Assembly (NCBI GenBank): GCA_016900015.1
Contig: JACJJM010000002.1
Span: forward strand, 237,205 to 301,204
DNA from: Phocaeicola coprophilus
Lineage (GTDB): Bacteria; Bacteroidota; Bacteroidia; Bacteroidales; Bacteroidaceae
Reading direction: 5' to 3'
Length of the DNA: 64,000 nucleotides
The notes beneath the pieces were generated by a model. The model saw only the letters and a program-made list of their open reading frames with translations. It was not told where the DNA came from and ran no database searches. Of this stretch, positions 43,294-53,545 are shown piece after piece (position 1 is the stretch's first letter; each line of letters opens with the position of its first letter). A program made the position numbers and the translations under genes.

Positions 43294-44190
43294 CTATAAA
43301 TCTTTTCGTTCATGCATGGCAAAATCCATGAAGATGGAAGGAAGTCCGCCGTCTTGGCCTTGAAGGCGTGCAAAGCAAAATTCCCGGTTCATCGTAACTT
43401 CTTTGATGTCGATGACACGTAGCTTTCCGGTTGCCAATTCGTTTGCGATGGAACGGATGGAAACGATTCCTAAGCAATCGGTGTATTCCAGGAAATGCTT
43501 GATGCTTTCCGTGCCGCCTAAATAGAGCAGTACGTTGAGTGATGACAGACGCACGTTGTGTGTCGCAAGCGTGCGTTCCATGACATCAAGCGTCCCTGAG
43601 CCTATTTCACGAAGCACCAGCGGGAGATGCTGCAATTCGTCAAGGGTGATTTCTTCAGGGACGTTCAGACGGCTTTTCGTACGCATCACCATGACCAGCT
43701 CATCGTCCAGAAAATGATCATATCTCAGGCTGGGTAGCCTTAGAGAGCCTTCAAGCAGAGCCAAGTCGATGCGGTGTTCCTGCAGAGCTTGTTCCACTTC
43801 GCGTGAATTGCCATTGAACATGGATACTGTGATATGTGGAAACTTTTCTATAAACTTGGCCAGAAGTGCCGGAAGGACATATTGTGCGATGGTCGTGCTG
43901 GCACCCAAGCGTAGTTCCCCGCGGTATTCATTGCGCAGGAGGTTCATCTCAAATTCCATCCGGTTATATGCTTCCAGTATGGTTTCGCAGTGTTCCATCA
44001 GAAGACGGCCAGAATGAGTGAGCGCGATGTGTCCGCCCAGCCGTTCAAACAGTCGCGTGTGGTATTGTGCTTCAAGCTCTTTGACGTGTTTGGTTACGGC
44101 TGGTTGGCTGATGAACAGTTCTTGGGCTGCTTTGGTGTAGCTTAAGTTTCGTGCTACACAACAGAACACTTTTAAGCGAAAGTCGGACAT
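43294..44190 (-). CDS. LysR family transcriptional regulator
   Basis: 298 residues. N-terminal winged helix (FRLKVFCCVARNLSYTKAAQELFISQPAVTKHVKELE, about 1-60) and an effector domain with LGASTTIAQYVLPALLAKFIEKFPHI. The end of the protein resembles CysB/YeiE-type members. Its target is unknown; convergence with the GH2 gene does not by itself make it the locus regulator. It follows the conserved protein at 44207-44794 by 16 bases, so they probably share a transcript. Confidence 0.93.
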   Translation of the reverse strand: MSDFRLKVFCCVARNLSYTKAAQELFISQPAVTKHVKELEAQYHTRLFERLGGHIALTHSGRLLMEHCETILEAYNRMEFEMNLLRNEYRGELRLGASTTIAQYVLPALLAKFIEKFPHITVSMFNGNSREVEQALQEHRIDLALLEGSLRLPSLRYDHFLDDELVMVMRTKSRLNVPEEITLDELQHLPLVLREIGSGTLDVMERTLATHNVRLSSLNVLLYLGGTESIKHFLEYTDCLGIVSIRSIANELATGKLRVIDIKEVTMNREFCFARLQGQDGGLPSIFMDFAMHERKDL

Positions 44191-44206
44191 GGCTCGTCAT
44201 TCCGGT

Positions 44207-44794
44207 TTACTCCAACTCTTCAGAGCGCACGCCTAAAGCATGGAGCAGGGAGAATCCCAAATTACAGAATTTGAACGGATAGCGCGATGCTTCAAGAGGA
44301 TTGATGGAAAAGTAGTAGACTTCTCGATTTTTGGCATCTTGTAAGGCCTTGACCATGTCGTCGCCATACGATTCTATGTTTCCCACCAGAATGATATGTT
44401 GAGTCCCCTTGGAGACAGACAGCGTTTGGGCGATGTCAGCATACATGGATTCGAGTGATGTGAGCGATTCGGTAGAGAAGGAGCTGAATGAGAATTCTCC
44501 CAGGTTGCTTTTGAAGGCCACACAGTGGAGTTCTTCTTCAAAATCTCCCGGTTCGCAGAAAGTAAATGCTTTCATCGTGTGAGGATGGATGAACATCACT
44601 TGGATGTGATGGTTGCCCGGACGGATGCCTGCATCCAAAGTCACGCTTTCCACCCATGCCGGAAGGTCAGCTTGGGGCAATGCCCGTTTTACGATGTGGC
44701 TGAAATATTCTCGTAGCGAATTGCCGGTTTGTTCCAGGTAGTTCGCATCTATCAAAATGACAATTTCGTCAGTTTTTAAATCTTCTTTCTTCAT
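44207..44794 (-). CDS. Conserved Bacteroidales protein of unknown function
   Basis: 195 residues, no signal peptide or membrane helix. N-terminus VILIDANYLEQTGNSLREYF, then a beta/alpha pattern with VMFIHPHTMKAFTFCEPGDF and IILVGNIESYGDDMVKAL, and VYYFSINPLEASRYPFKFCNLGFSLLHALGV. The alternating strands and helices suggest a NYN/Rossmann-like fold, but this is only a guess. Co-directional with and 16 bases before the LysR gene. Confidence 0.8.
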   Translation of the reverse strand: MKKEDLKTDEIVILIDANYLEQTGNSLREYFSHIVKRALPQADLPAWVESVTLDAGIRPGNHHIQVMFIHPHTMKAFTFCEPGDFEEELHCVAFKSNLGEFSFSSFSTESLTSLESMYADIAQTLSVSKGTQHIILVGNIESYGDDMVKALQDAKNREVYYFSINPLEASRYPFKFCNLGFSLLHALGVRSEELE

Positions 44795-45010
44795 AACTTC
44801 AAATTATGGAATAAAGTTATATAATACAGGCTTTCCTGCCAACTTTTTATCCCGAAAATATCACACAAGGTGAATTCTGTGCCTGTCTTTTTTGCAGCTT
44901 CTTTCTTTTCCAATGCGACATTTTGTCCGCAATTTTCGCTTTGGCAAGGCTTTTGATGTATAGGTTACGTATTTGTAAAAAAAGTAATTAAAGAAAGGAG
45001 AATTAGATAT

Positions 45011-47599
45011 ATGAACTTTAACAACTTTACCATCAAATCGCAAGAAGCGGTGCAGCAAGCTGTCAATCTCGTACAGAGCAAAGGACAGCAAGCCATCGAG
45101 CCGGAACATTTGCTGGCAGGTGTGCTGAAAGTGGGAGAAAACGTGACAAATTTCCTCTTCCAGAAACTCGGCATAAACGATCAGCAAGTGGCTACCGTGC
45201 TGGAACGGCAGATTGCTTCTTTGCCGAAAGTCTCAGGAGGCGAACCCTATCTGAGCCGTGAAGCGAATGAAGTGTTGCAAAAGGCAGTGGAACTTTCGAA
45301 AGACTTGGGTGATGAATATGTTTCATTGGAGGCCATTATCCTGGCTATTCTCAATGTGAAATGTACGGCTTCGACCATCTTGAAAGATGCTGGTATGACA
45401 GACCAGGAACTGCGGAGTGCAATTACTGAATTGCGCCAAGGACAAAAAGTGACGTCACAGTCGAGTGAGGACACTTATCAGTCTTTGAACAAGTATGCCA
45501 TCAATTTGATTGAAGCGGCCCGTACAGGTAAGCTTGATCCGGTTATCGGGCGTGATGAAGAAATCCGTCGTGTGTTGCAGATTCTGAGCCGTCGTACGAA
45601 AAACAATCCTATCCTGATCGGTGAACCGGGTACGGGTAAGACGGCCATCGTGGAGGGACTGGCTCAACGAATTTTGCGCGGAGATGTCCCTGAGAACTTG
45701 AAAAACAAACAACTTTACTCTTTGGATATGGGTGCGCTCATTGCGGGTGCAAAATACAAAGGAGAGTTTGAAGAGCGTTTGAAATCTGTCATCAACGAAG
45801 TGAAACAGTCAGAGGGAAACATCATCCTCTTTATTGATGAGATTCACACGTTGGTGGGTGCCGGTAAGGGCGAAGGTGCCATGGATGCAGCTAATATCCT
45901 GAAGCCTGCATTGGCGCGTGGAGAATTACGTAGTATCGGTGCGACGACACTGGACGAGTATCAGAAATATTTTGAAAAGGACAAAGCGCTTGAACGCCGT
46001 TTCCAGACGGTTATGGTGGATGAACCGGATATTGCAAGCTCCATTTCCATCTTGCGTGGACTGAAAGAACGCTATGAGAACCACCATCAGGTGCGTATCA
46101 AGGATGAAGCTATCATAGCGGCTGTGGAGCTGAGCAATCGCTACATCACCGAGCGTTTCTTGCCTGATAAGGCGATTGACCTGATGGATGAAGCCGCAGC
46201 CAAGTTGCGTATGGAGCGTGACTCGTTGCCGGAAGAATTGGACGAAATCGAACGTCGTTTGAAGCAACTCGAGATCGAACGCGAGGCCATCAAGCGGGAA
46301 AAAGATGAGGAGAAACTTGCTCAACTCAATAAGGAAATAGCTGAGCTGAAAGAGCAGGACACTTCTTTCCGTGCCAAGTGGCAAAGCGAAAAAGAACTGG
46401 TGAACAAGATTCAGCAGAACAAGAAAGAAATCGAACAGTTGAAGTTTGAGGCCGACCGTGCCGAACGTGAAGGCGACTATGGAAAAGTGGCTGAAATCCG
46501 CTACGGAAAGCTCCAGTCTTTGGAGAATGAGATTAAGTCCATTCAGGAGGAACTGAAGCGCAAGCAGGGAGATAGTGCCATGATAAAGGAAGAAGTCACT
46601 GCCGAGGATATTGCCGATGTGGTGTCCCGATGGACGGGTATCCCTGTGAGCAAGATGTTGCAGAGTGAGCGTGAGAAACTGCTTCACCTCGAAGACGAAT
46701 TGCACAAGCGTGTCGTCGGACAGGATGAAGCCATCCAGGCTGTGGCTGACGCCGTGCGCCGTAGTCGTGCGGGCTTGCAAGACCCGAAACGCCCGATAGG
46801 CTCATTTATCTTCCTGGGTACAACGGGTGTCGGTAAGACTGAGTTGGCAAAGGCCTTGGCTGAATACCTTTTTGATGACGAGTCGTTGATGACGCGTATT
46901 GACATGAGCGAATATCAGGAGAAGCATTCAGTCTCTCGTCTGATTGGAGCGCCTCCGGGATATGTCGGTTATGACGAAGGTGGACAGTTGACGGAGGCTG
47001 TGAGACGTAAGCCCTATTCTGTCGTACTGTTTGATGAAATCGAGAAAGCTCATCCGGATGTGTTCAACATCCTGTTGCAAGTCTTGGATGACGGACGGCT
47101 GACCGACAACAAAGGACGCACCGTGAATTTCAAGAATACGATTATCATCATGACATCCAATTTAGGAAGTGCCTACATTCAGAGTCAGTTTGAACGCATG
47201 AACGATTCCAATCGTGATGTGCTGGTCGAGGAGACAAAGAATGAAGTGATGAACATGCTGAAGAAGACCATACGGCCTGAATTCCTCAACCGTATTGATG
47301 AGACCATCATGTTCTTGCCGCTCAATAAGGAACAAATCGAGCAAATCGTGGCGTTGCAAATCAAGGGCATCCAAAAACGATTGTCGGAGAATGGAGTGAC
47401 GTTGCAGATGAGCGAGGCGGCCATTCGTTTCCTGGCCGGCGCAGGATATGACCCTGAGTTTGGAGCCCGTCCGGTAAAGCGTGCCATCCAGCGTTATCTG
47501 CTGAATGATCTTTCGAAGAAGCTTCTGGCTCAGGAAGTGGACCGCAGCAGACCGATTGTGGTGGATGCGGACGGAGAAGGATTGACCTTTAGAAATTAA
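45011..47599 (+). CDS. clpB: ATP-dependent chaperone ClpB
   Basis: Hexameric AAA+ disaggregase that works with DnaK to rescue aggregated proteins. 862 residues, standard length. N-domain ([21 protein letters not shown]), first AAA module with [15 protein letters not shown] and [14 protein letters not shown], a long middle coiled coil (about 400-530, rich in Glu/Lys), second module with [17 protein letters not shown] and [13 protein letters not shown]. An AAGAAAGGAG ribosome site precedes the ATG. No heat-shock operator recognised upstream. Confidence 0.97.
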   Translation: MNFNNFTIKSQEAVQQAVNLVQSKGQQAIEPEHLLAGVLKVGENVTNFLFQKLGINDQQVATVLERQIASLPKVSGGEPYLSREANEVLQKAVELSKDLGDEYVSLEAIILAILNVKCTASTILKDAGMTDQELRSAITELRQGQKVTSQSSEDTYQSLNKYAINLIEAARTGKLDPVIGRDEEIRRVLQILSRRTKNNPILIGEPGTGKTAIVEGLAQRILRGDVPENLKNKQLYSLDMGALIAGAKYKGEFEERLKSVINEVKQSEGNIILFIDEIHTLVGAGKGEGAMDAANILKPALARGELRSIGATTLDEYQKYFEKDKALERRFQTVMVDEPDIASSISILRGLKERYENHHQVRIKDEAIIAAVELSNRYITERFLPDKAIDLMDEAAAKLRMERDSLPEELDEIERRLKQLEIEREAIKREKDEEKLAQLNKEIAELKEQDTSFRAKWQSEKELVNKIQQNKKEIEQLKFEADRAEREGDYGKVAEIRYGKLQSLENEIKSIQEELKRKQGDSAMIKEEVTAEDIADVVSRWTGIPVSKMLQSEREKLLHLEDELHKRVVGQDEAIQAVADAVRRSRAGLQDPKRPIGSFIFLGTTGVGKTELAKALAEYLFDDESLMTRIDMSEYQEKHSVSRLIGAPPGYVGYDEGGQLTEAVRRKPYSVVLFDEIEKAHPDVFNILLQVLDDGRLTDNKGRTVNFKNTIIIMTSNLGSAYIQSQFERMNDSNRDVLVEETKNEVMNMLKKTIRPEFLNRIDETIMFLPLNKEQIEQIVALQIKGIQKRLSENGVTLQMSEAAIRFLAGAGYDPEFGARPVKRAIQRYLLNDLSKKLLAQEVDRSRPIVVDADGEGLTFRN

Positions 47600-47680
47600 A
47601 GCATAACTTCCGTAATGAAGAATGGAGGGTGAGGGATGAAGGAGTGTCGGCTCCTCATCCATCATTCTCCATTCTTCTTT

Positions 47681-47923
47681 TTATTTGTATATGCCCCTCA
47701 TCAGTGTGGGAAGTACCACCAGCAGCAAAGGTAGTCCGGCTACGAATCCACCTATGACGGCAACGGCCAATGGCTGCTGCATCTGTGCGCCCATATCCCA
47801 ACCGAGGGTGAGCGGCAGTAAGGCCAGGACGGCTCCTATGGCTGTCATGAGCTTGGGGCGGATTCGCAGGGCTATGGCATAGTCTACGGAGTCCTCCACC
47901 GTACTGCCTCTGCGACAGTTCAT
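47681..47923 (-). pseudogene. RND efflux pump C-terminal fragment
   Basis: Only the last about 75 residues of an AcrB/CzcA-type transporter remain: VEDSVDYAIALRIRPKLMTA, GWDMGAQMQQPLAVAVIGGF and LLLVVLPTLMRGIYK. That fragment is the C-terminal membrane end of a protein of about 1000 residues. The 5' part is missing; the sequence breaks off near 47905-47925, where the next fragment begins on the other strand. It is not functional as it stands. Confidence 0.85.
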
Positions 47924-47926
47924 CTT

Positions 47927-48328
47927 ATGTTAGCAAAACGCATTGCCCGTGAAAGCACGGTGTCGCCTGCCGATACCCATGCCGTGCTCCGCGCCTTGCC
48001 CAATGTCATGGCCGACTTCATGAAGGAGAGCCGTGCCATCCACTTCGAAGGGCTGGGCTGGTTCCGTTATTCCATCAATGCGATGGGTAAGGGCGTAGAG
48101 AATCGGGAGGATGTGAGCGACAAGCAAATCAAAGGATTGCGTGTGCAGTTCACCCCCGACCGCACGCGGAATATGGAAAGCGGGGGCTACACGCGGGCTC
48201 TCATCGCCAGCGAAGGACTGACGTTCATGGAGTGGCTGGGGAAGGAGAGCGACGAGACGCAAGTGCCTGAAGAGCCCAGTGGCAGTGGCAGCGAGTCCGG
48301 CGATGGCAATGACGACGGCGAATTATAA
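47927..48328 (+). pseudogene. HU-like DNA-binding protein, N-terminally truncated
   Basis: Matches the Bacteroidales HU-family extended proteins from about residue 40 on: LAKRIARESTVSPADTHAVL, ALPNVMADFMKES, FEGLGWFRYSINAMG and VSDKQIKGLRVQFTPDRTRN, ending in an acidic Ser/Gly/Glu tail. Full-length relatives have an extra N-terminal beta-arm region before LAKRIA. Here the frame upstream (SATVHLM) may continue a few residues, but no start precedes it before the RND fragment. It may still be translated from 47927. Confidence 0.65.
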
Positions 48329-48362
48329 GGCCGACGCGCAGCCGGAAAGGCTTTTAGAAAAA

Positions 48363-48440
48363 GGGACACAAAGACACAGGGAGGCTCGTCTGGCGGACGG
48401 ACGGGATGTCTTCGCTGTGGCTTTGTGTCCCTGTGTTTTT
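48363..48440 (+). terminator. Terminator-like hairpin between the HU fragment and truA
   Basis: GGGACACAAAG at 48363-48373 pairs with CTTTGTGTCCC at 48421-48431, followed by TGTGTTTTT. The loop is long (about 47 bases), so confidence is modest. Confidence 0.5.
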
Positions 48441-48471
48441 GTGTCGGGCTGTTCCCTGTCCCGGCACGGGG

Positions 48472-49224
48472 TCAGGGGAGGAAGATGTCGGCGGGGTAGC
48501 CGACGTCGGTGAGGAAGAGGGCGTGTCCCGGAGCCGATGTCCCGGCCCGTCCGCGGTCCTTGCTTTCGATGACCCGTCGGAATCCCTCGACGGACAATTT
48601 CTCCCTTCCGACTTCAAACAAGGTGCCCACGATGGCGCGTACCATGTTGCGCAGGAAACGGTCAGCCTGTATGGTGAAAACCCACTCGGCATCGCCCGTC
48701 TGCTCCCAGCAGGCGTGCATGATACGGCAGTTGTTGGTCTTCACGTCCGTGTGGAGCTTGCTGAAACTGGTAAAGTCGGTGTAGTCGAAAAGCACGCGGG
48801 CTGCTTCGTTCATGAGGGCGAAGTCCGGTTGTCGGCCCGTGAGGCGGCACGTGTAATCCCGCCCGAACGGCGTCTTGCGTGTGGTGACATAGTATTTATA
48901 GGTGCGGTAGGTGGCGTCGAAACGCGCATGGGCATCGTCGCGTACCCTGACGGCCCGGTCGATGGCGATGTCCGGGGGGAGGATGCGATTTAGTTTGTCG
49001 GTGAGCCAATCCGTGTCGAGCTCCTCCGCGGTGTCAAAGTGTGCCGCCATCAGTCTGGCATGCACCCCTGCATCCGTACGTCCGGCCCCGGTCACATCCA
49101 CCGGTCGTCGCAGGATGGTGGACAGTGCCTTCATCAGTTCTTCTTGTATGCTGTTGCCGTTCGGCTGTATCTGCCACCCGTGGTAACGGGTTCCGTCGTA
49201 TGCTAAATAAATGAAGTATCTCAT
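48472..49224 (-). CDS. truA: tRNA pseudouridine synthase A
   Basis: Makes pseudouridine at positions 38-40 of tRNA anticodon stems. 250 residues. Family motifs: [25 protein letters not shown] at the start, the catalytic [13 protein letters not shown] (Asp), [20 protein letters not shown] and [17 protein letters not shown]. The GC content is higher than in the neighbouring phoH-purC region. Confidence 0.95.
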   Translation of the reverse strand: MRYFIYLAYDGTRYHGWQIQPNGNSIQEELMKALSTILRRPVDVTGAGRTDAGVHARLMAAHFDTAEELDTDWLTDKLNRILPPDIAIDRAVRVRDDAHARFDATYRTYKYYVTTRKTPFGRDYTCRLTGRQPDFALMNEAARVLFDYTDFTSFSKLHTDVKTNNCRIMHACWEQTGDAEWVFTIQADRFLRNMVRAIVGTLFEVGREKLSVEGFRRVIESKDRGRAGTSAPGHALFLTDVGYPADIFLP

Positions 49225-49266
49225 GTGTAAGTTCTTTGGTCAATGCATGTCGGCCGGGCGGGATGC

Positions 49267-49938
49267 TCATCGGGCCGTGATGTGGAAGCATCCTTGCTTC
49301 AGTTCGTATTTCACGTAACATTGTTCTCCCTGCCTCAGGTCCCGCAGCACTTCGGAGAGTACCAGTTTCAAGGTGTCCGGGCTTACGTCCTGATAGGGCC
49401 GTCCTTCGTGTTCTTCTATCTTCTTGAAGCGTTTCCAGCTGACGTCGAAAGTCGTCCCGTAGCAGTGTGTGGAATTGGCGGAGGCGTTGCCATTGACATT
49501 CCGCAACCGCTTCACATCATTTTGAGTGCGCAGTACGGATGTGACGATGACTTTGTTGGGGTTCAGCCCTTTGGCCGTCAGGGAGTCGAGGAAGTTCTGT
49601 CCGATGCGCTGGAGCAGTGCGTTGGCCTTAGGCACGAGGTAGGGGATGGAGTGTGTCAGGGAGTCCAGGTGATAGGTGTCGCACGTGGCGATTTTTTCCA
49701 GCCGCCCGATGCTCCTTTCAGCCTCCTCCCGTGAACTTATGGGGCGTATGCCCAATGTCTTTGCAGCCTTCATGTGGGTTGCGTTCAGGTCCGGGAAACT
49801 GCGTTTGTAGCTTATCACCCCGTGGATATTGTGAGGGTCGTTCAAAATCATGGAATTGTCTTTCTTACAAGCTCCGAATAGGAAGATAGTCGTACAGGCA
49901 ATAATCCCGCCTAAGAGAATGCGTTGCTTATTTTTCAT
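49267..49938 (-). CDS. DUF5715 family lipoprotein (M15/VanY-like peptidase fold)
   Basis: 223 residues with a lipoprotein signal (IFLFGACKK). The core HSIPYLVPKANALLQRIGQN, VTSVLRTQNDVKRLRN and NSTHCYGTTFDVSW, ending KQGCFHITAR, resembles M15 D-Ala-D-Ala peptidases (His/Asp of the THxxGxxxD pattern and a terminal His). It may cleave peptidoglycan stem peptides or be a degraded relative; activity is not proven. The start at 49938 gives the signal peptide directly; the upstream frame adds 15 unlikely residues. 42 bases before truA on the same strand. Confidence 0.8.
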   Translation of the reverse strand: MKNKQRILLGGIIACTTIFLFGACKKDNSMILNDPHNIHGVISYKRSFPDLNATHMKAAKTLGIRPISSREEAERSIGRLEKIATCDTYHLDSLTHSIPYLVPKANALLQRIGQNFLDSLTAKGLNPNKVIVTSVLRTQNDVKRLRNVNGNASANSTHCYGTTFDVSWKRFKKIEEHEGRPYQDVSPDTLKLVLSEVLRDLRQGEQCYVKYELKQGCFHITAR

Positions 49939-50035
49939 TATATGCGTAGTATCTAAATTGCCGACAAAGATACGTAAAATCAAAAGCAGGGAAAAAATAA
50001 CAAGTGCATTATTCCACCCAATTAATAAGATTCAC

Positions 50036-50043
50036 TACCTTTG
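50036..50043 (+). promoter_or_regulatory. -7 box for phoH-purC-menG-aroE
   Basis: TACCTTTG matches TAnnTTTG, 48 bases before the phoH start. Confidence 0.65.
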
Positions 50044-50090
50044 CCAAACAAAAAACAAATCAAATAGGCAAGAATAGAAACCGAATCTGA

Positions 50091-51047
50091 ATGATAGAGA
50101 AACATATAGTGCTGGAAGATGTTGACCCTGTGGTATTCTACGGCGTGAACAATGTAAATATACAGATGATCAAAGCTTTGTATCCGAAGTTGCGCATTGT
50201 CGCACGTGGGAATGTCATAAAAGTCATGGGAGAGGAGGAGGAAATGTGCGCATTCGAGGAGAATATTCTAGCTTTGGAAAGGCATTGCCTGCAATACAAT
50301 TCGCTGGGTGAAGAAGTGATTTTGGATATTGTGAAAGGGAAGACGCCTCAGATGGAGTCGGGAGGCAATGTCATCGTGTATAGTGTCACCGGAAAACTCA
50401 TCATGGCGCGGAGCAGCAACCAGGTAAAACTGGTCAAAGCCTTTGACCAGCATGATTTGATATTTGTGACGGGGCCTGCGGGGTCAGGCAAGACTTATAC
50501 AGCCATAGCATTGGCCGTGCGTGCATTCAAGAACAAGCAAGTCAAGCGAATCATACTTAGTCGTCCGGCTGTGGAAGCCGGGGAGAAGCTGGGTTTCCTG
50601 CCGGGTGACATGAAGGAGAAGATAGATCCCTATTTGCAGCCTCTCTATGATGCGTTGCAGGACATGATTCCAGCGGCAAAATTGCAAGAAATGATAGAGC
50701 TGAATATTATTCAAATCGCACCTCTTGCTTTTATGCGTGGTCGCACTCTGAATGATGCGGTGGTCATACTTGATGAAGCACAGAACACGACACCACAACA
50801 AATCAAGATGTTTCTGACTCGTATGGGAATGAATACTAAAATGATTGTGACGGGTGATTTGACGCAGGTGGACCTTCCGCCATCTCAAATGTCAGGATTG
50901 GCGCATGCACAGCATATCCTGAAAGGCATTAAGGAAATCGCATTCATCGAAATGAACAAAAAGGACATCGTCCGTCATAAATTGGTGACACGTATTGTGG
51001 AAGCCTATGAGAAAAAGGAAATAAAAAACGATAAAAACATAAACTAA
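50091..51047 (+). CDS. PhoH family ATPase (PhoH-like RNA-associated)
   Basis: 318 residues, cytoplasmic. An N-terminal small RNA-binding-like domain (about 1-110) precedes the helicase-like ATPase: Walker [37 protein letters not shown], and Walker B/sensor [23 protein letters not shown]. PhoH-like proteins are linked to RNA turnover or ribosome work. First gene of the apparent operon with purC, menG and aroE. Confidence 0.93.
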   Translation: MIEKHIVLEDVDPVVFYGVNNVNIQMIKALYPKLRIVARGNVIKVMGEEEEMCAFEENILALERHCLQYNSLGEEVILDIVKGKTPQMESGGNVIVYSVTGKLIMARSSNQVKLVKAFDQHDLIFVTGPAGSGKTYTAIALAVRAFKNKQVKRIILSRPAVEAGEKLGFLPGDMKEKIDPYLQPLYDALQDMIPAAKLQEMIELNIIQIAPLAFMRGRTLNDAVVILDEAQNTTPQQIKMFLTRMGMNTKMIVTGDLTQVDLPPSQMSGLAHAQHILKGIKEIAFIEMNKKDIVRHKLVTRIVEAYEKKEIKNDKNIN

Positions 51048-51060
51048 CATAAAGCGAATT

Positions 51061-52005
51061 ATGAAAGCATTAGTAAGAACAGACTTCAATTTTCCGGGTC
51101 AAAAAAGTGTATACCACGGAAAAGTGCGTGATGTGTATAACATCAATGATGATTTGTTGGTAATGGTTGCCACAGACCGAATTTCTGCCTTTGATGTTAT
51201 ATTACCCAAAGGTATTCCTTTCAAAGGACAAATGCTGAACCAAATAGCATCTAAATTCTTGGATGCAACAGCTGACATTGTCCCCAACTGGAAAATTGCG
51301 ACTCCCGATCCGATGGTGACTGTGGGCTTGAAATGTGAAGGTTTCCGTGTGGAGATGATTATCCGCGGATATTTGACGGGTAGTGCATGGAGAGAATACA
51401 AGGCAGGATGCCGTTCGCTCTGTGGTGTCACATTGCCCGAAGGAATGAAAGAAAATCAGAAATTCCCGACTCCCATCATTACTCCGACCACAAAAGCAGA
51501 AGCTGGACATGATGAAAACATTTCAAAAGAGGAAATCATCGCTCAAGGTCTGGTCAGCAAAGAGGATTATGAATTGATGGAACAATATACATATGCCCTT
51601 TTTGAGAGAGGCACTAAGATTGCAGCCGAAAAAGGTTTGATTTTGGTTGACACAAAATATGAATTTGGCAAGAAGGATGGCAAAGTCTATTTGATTGATG
51701 AGATTCACACTCCGGACTCTTCCCGTTATTTTTATGCCGACGGCTATGAAGAGAAATTTGAGAAAGGTGAACCGCAAAAGCAACTTTCCAAAGAGTTTGT
51801 TCGTCAATGGCTTATTGAGCACGATTTCATGGGTAAGCCCGGTCAGCAAGTTCCTGAAATGACGGAAGAATATGTGAACAGTGTTTCTGAGCGTTATATC
51901 GAACTGTATGAACATATCGTAGGTGAACGATTTGAAAAAGTCGAGTGTAATGACCTTGCAGCTCGAATCGAAAAAAATGTCACTGAATTTTTGAAGAGCA
52001 GATAA
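51061..52005 (+). CDS. purC: Phosphoribosylaminoimidazole-succinocarboxamide synthase
   Basis: Joins aspartate to CAIR in de novo purine synthesis. 314 residues, the long form common in Bacteroidetes. Motifs: [51 protein letters not shown] and [19 protein letters not shown]. It lies 13 bases after phoH and five before the menG start, so one transcript is likely. Confidence 0.96.
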   Translation: MKALVRTDFNFPGQKSVYHGKVRDVYNINDDLLVMVATDRISAFDVILPKGIPFKGQMLNQIASKFLDATADIVPNWKIATPDPMVTVGLKCEGFRVEMIIRGYLTGSAWREYKAGCRSLCGVTLPEGMKENQKFPTPIITPTTKAEAGHDENISKEEIIAQGLVSKEDYELMEQYTYALFERGTKIAAEKGLILVDTKYEFGKKDGKVYLIDEIHTPDSSRYFYADGYEEKFEKGEPQKQLSKEFVRQWLIEHDFMGKPGQQVPEMTEEYVNSVSERYIELYEHIVGERFEKVECNDLAARIEKNVTEFLKSR

Positions 52006-52010
52006 TTCAA

Positions 52011-52760
52011 ATGGGATACGCGCAAGAACATATCAAGCCGTATAACAATGAAGAAAGCAAGAAGGATCAGGTGGAGCAAATGTTTGATAACATTGCTCCT
52101 GCCTATGATCCTTTAAATCACATTCTGTCATTGGGCATCGACCGTTTATGGCGGCGCACAGCTATTAATTGGTTAAAGCCTTTTCGTCCGGAGTATGTGC
52201 TTGACATAGCTACAGGTACCGGTGATTTTGCAATTCTTGCAGAAGAGAAGTTACAGCCTCAAAAGATTACAGGAGTTGACATCTCGGAAGGCATGTTGCA
52301 AGTGGCCAAGCAAAAAGTGGCACGCCTTAGAGAGAAAGATGGCATTGTGCGTAAGATTGATTTTCAAAAAGATGATTGTTTGCATCTCTCTTTTGATAAT
52401 GAGAGTTTTGATGCAATTATGATTGCTTTTGGGGTACGTAATTTTGAAGATTTAGATGCTTGTTTGAAGGAGATATGCCGGGTGCTTCGAACCGAAGGTC
52501 ATCTCGTCATTTTGGAACTTTCCACCCCTGTGAGGTTTCCAATGAAACAGCTATTCAATATCTATTCCAAAGTGGTACTTCCCTTTGTCGGACGTATTAT
52601 TTCAAAGGACAACAGTGCTTATACCTATTTGCCGGAAACAATTAAAGCTTTTCCTCAAGGGGAAGTCATGCAAGGCATACTTAGGAAAGCCGGATTTGGA
52701 GATGTTAAGTTTCGTCGTTTGACAATGGGCATCTGCACTATGTATATGGTAACAAAATAA
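52011..52760 (+). CDS. menG: Demethylmenaquinone methyltransferase
   Basis: SAM methyltransferase for the last step of menaquinone synthesis (UbiE/MenG). 249 residues. Motifs: [27 protein letters not shown] motif [16 protein letters not shown], and [11 protein letters not shown]. Since Bacteroidales use menaquinone, menG is the sensible name. Operon position between purC and aroE. Confidence 0.94.
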   Translation: MGYAQEHIKPYNNEESKKDQVEQMFDNIAPAYDPLNHILSLGIDRLWRRTAINWLKPFRPEYVLDIATGTGDFAILAEEKLQPQKITGVDISEGMLQVAKQKVARLREKDGIVRKIDFQKDDCLHLSFDNESFDAIMIAFGVRNFEDLDACLKEICRVLRTEGHLVILELSTPVRFPMKQLFNIYSKVVLPFVGRIISKDNSAYTYLPETIKAFPQGEVMQGILRKAGFGDVKFRRLTMGICTMYMVTK

Positions 52761-52788
52761 AGACTAACTAACACAAGACAAAAATTCT

Positions 52789-53532
52789 ATGGATACTTAT
52801 GGAATTATCGGTTATCCGTTGGAGCATTCCTTCTCTCGCAGTTACTTTAATGAAAAGTTTGAGAATGAAGGCATTGATGCGCAATATCTAAACTTCGAAA
52901 TTGCTAACATTGCTGAGTTGCCGCAAATCTTGGCAGAGCATCCGGAGTTGAAAGGATTTAACGTGACGAGCCCTTACAAGGAGCAAGTACTTCTTTTCTT
53001 GGATGAGATGGACAAGGATGCTTTGGCCATCGGTGCGGTCAATGTGGTCAAGATCGTTCCTCAAAAAGGAGGCAATAATAAGTTGGTGGGATATAATTCA
53101 GACTGTATTGGTTTTACACAATCTATAGAACCTTTGTTAGAACCTCATCATAAGAAGGCGTTAATTCTTGGTACGGGAGGAGCTTCAAAAGCTGTCATCT
53201 ATGGTTTGAAACAATTGGGATTGGATTGTTTGTCTGTTTCTCGCCGTCCTTATCCCAATGTGATTACTTATGATGAGCTGACATCTGATGTGATGCGTGA
53301 CTATACGGTCATCGTGAATTGTACGCCTGTGGGCATGTATCCTCAGAGTGAGAAATGTCCTAATATTCCTTACCAGTTGCTTACTCCTCAGCATTTACTT
53401 TACGATTTAATCTACAATCCGGATATCACGCTTTTTATGCGTAAAGGAATGGCTATGGGAGCTACGGTTAAAAATGGTTTGGAGATGCTTTTGTTGCAGG
53501 CGTTTGCGGCTTGGGACATTTGGAATAGGTAA
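52789..53532 (+). CDS. aroE: Shikimate dehydrogenase
   Basis: NADP-dependent reduction of dehydroshikimate in aromatic amino acid synthesis. 247 residues, slightly short for AroE. Motifs: GYPLEHSFSRSYFNEKFE, NVTSPYKEQV (catalytic Lys), YNSDCIGF (Asp), NADP loop GTGGASKAVIYGL and VNCTPVGMYP. It lies 28 bases after menG. Confidence 0.94.
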   Translation: MDTYGIIGYPLEHSFSRSYFNEKFENEGIDAQYLNFEIANIAELPQILAEHPELKGFNVTSPYKEQVLLFLDEMDKDALAIGAVNVVKIVPQKGGNNKLVGYNSDCIGFTQSIEPLLEPHHKKALILGTGGASKAVIYGLKQLGLDCLSVSRRPYPNVITYDELTSDVMRDYTVIVNCTPVGMYPQSEKCPNIPYQLLTPQHLLYDLIYNPDITLFMRKGMAMGATVKNGLEMLLLQAFAAWDIWNR

Positions 53533-53545
53533 CCTTCGTGTAAGA

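Noticed and set aside
44795..45010. Heat-shock operator (CIRCE-like) before clpB
   Set aside because: No TTAGCACTC-N9-GAGTGCTAA-like pair was found.
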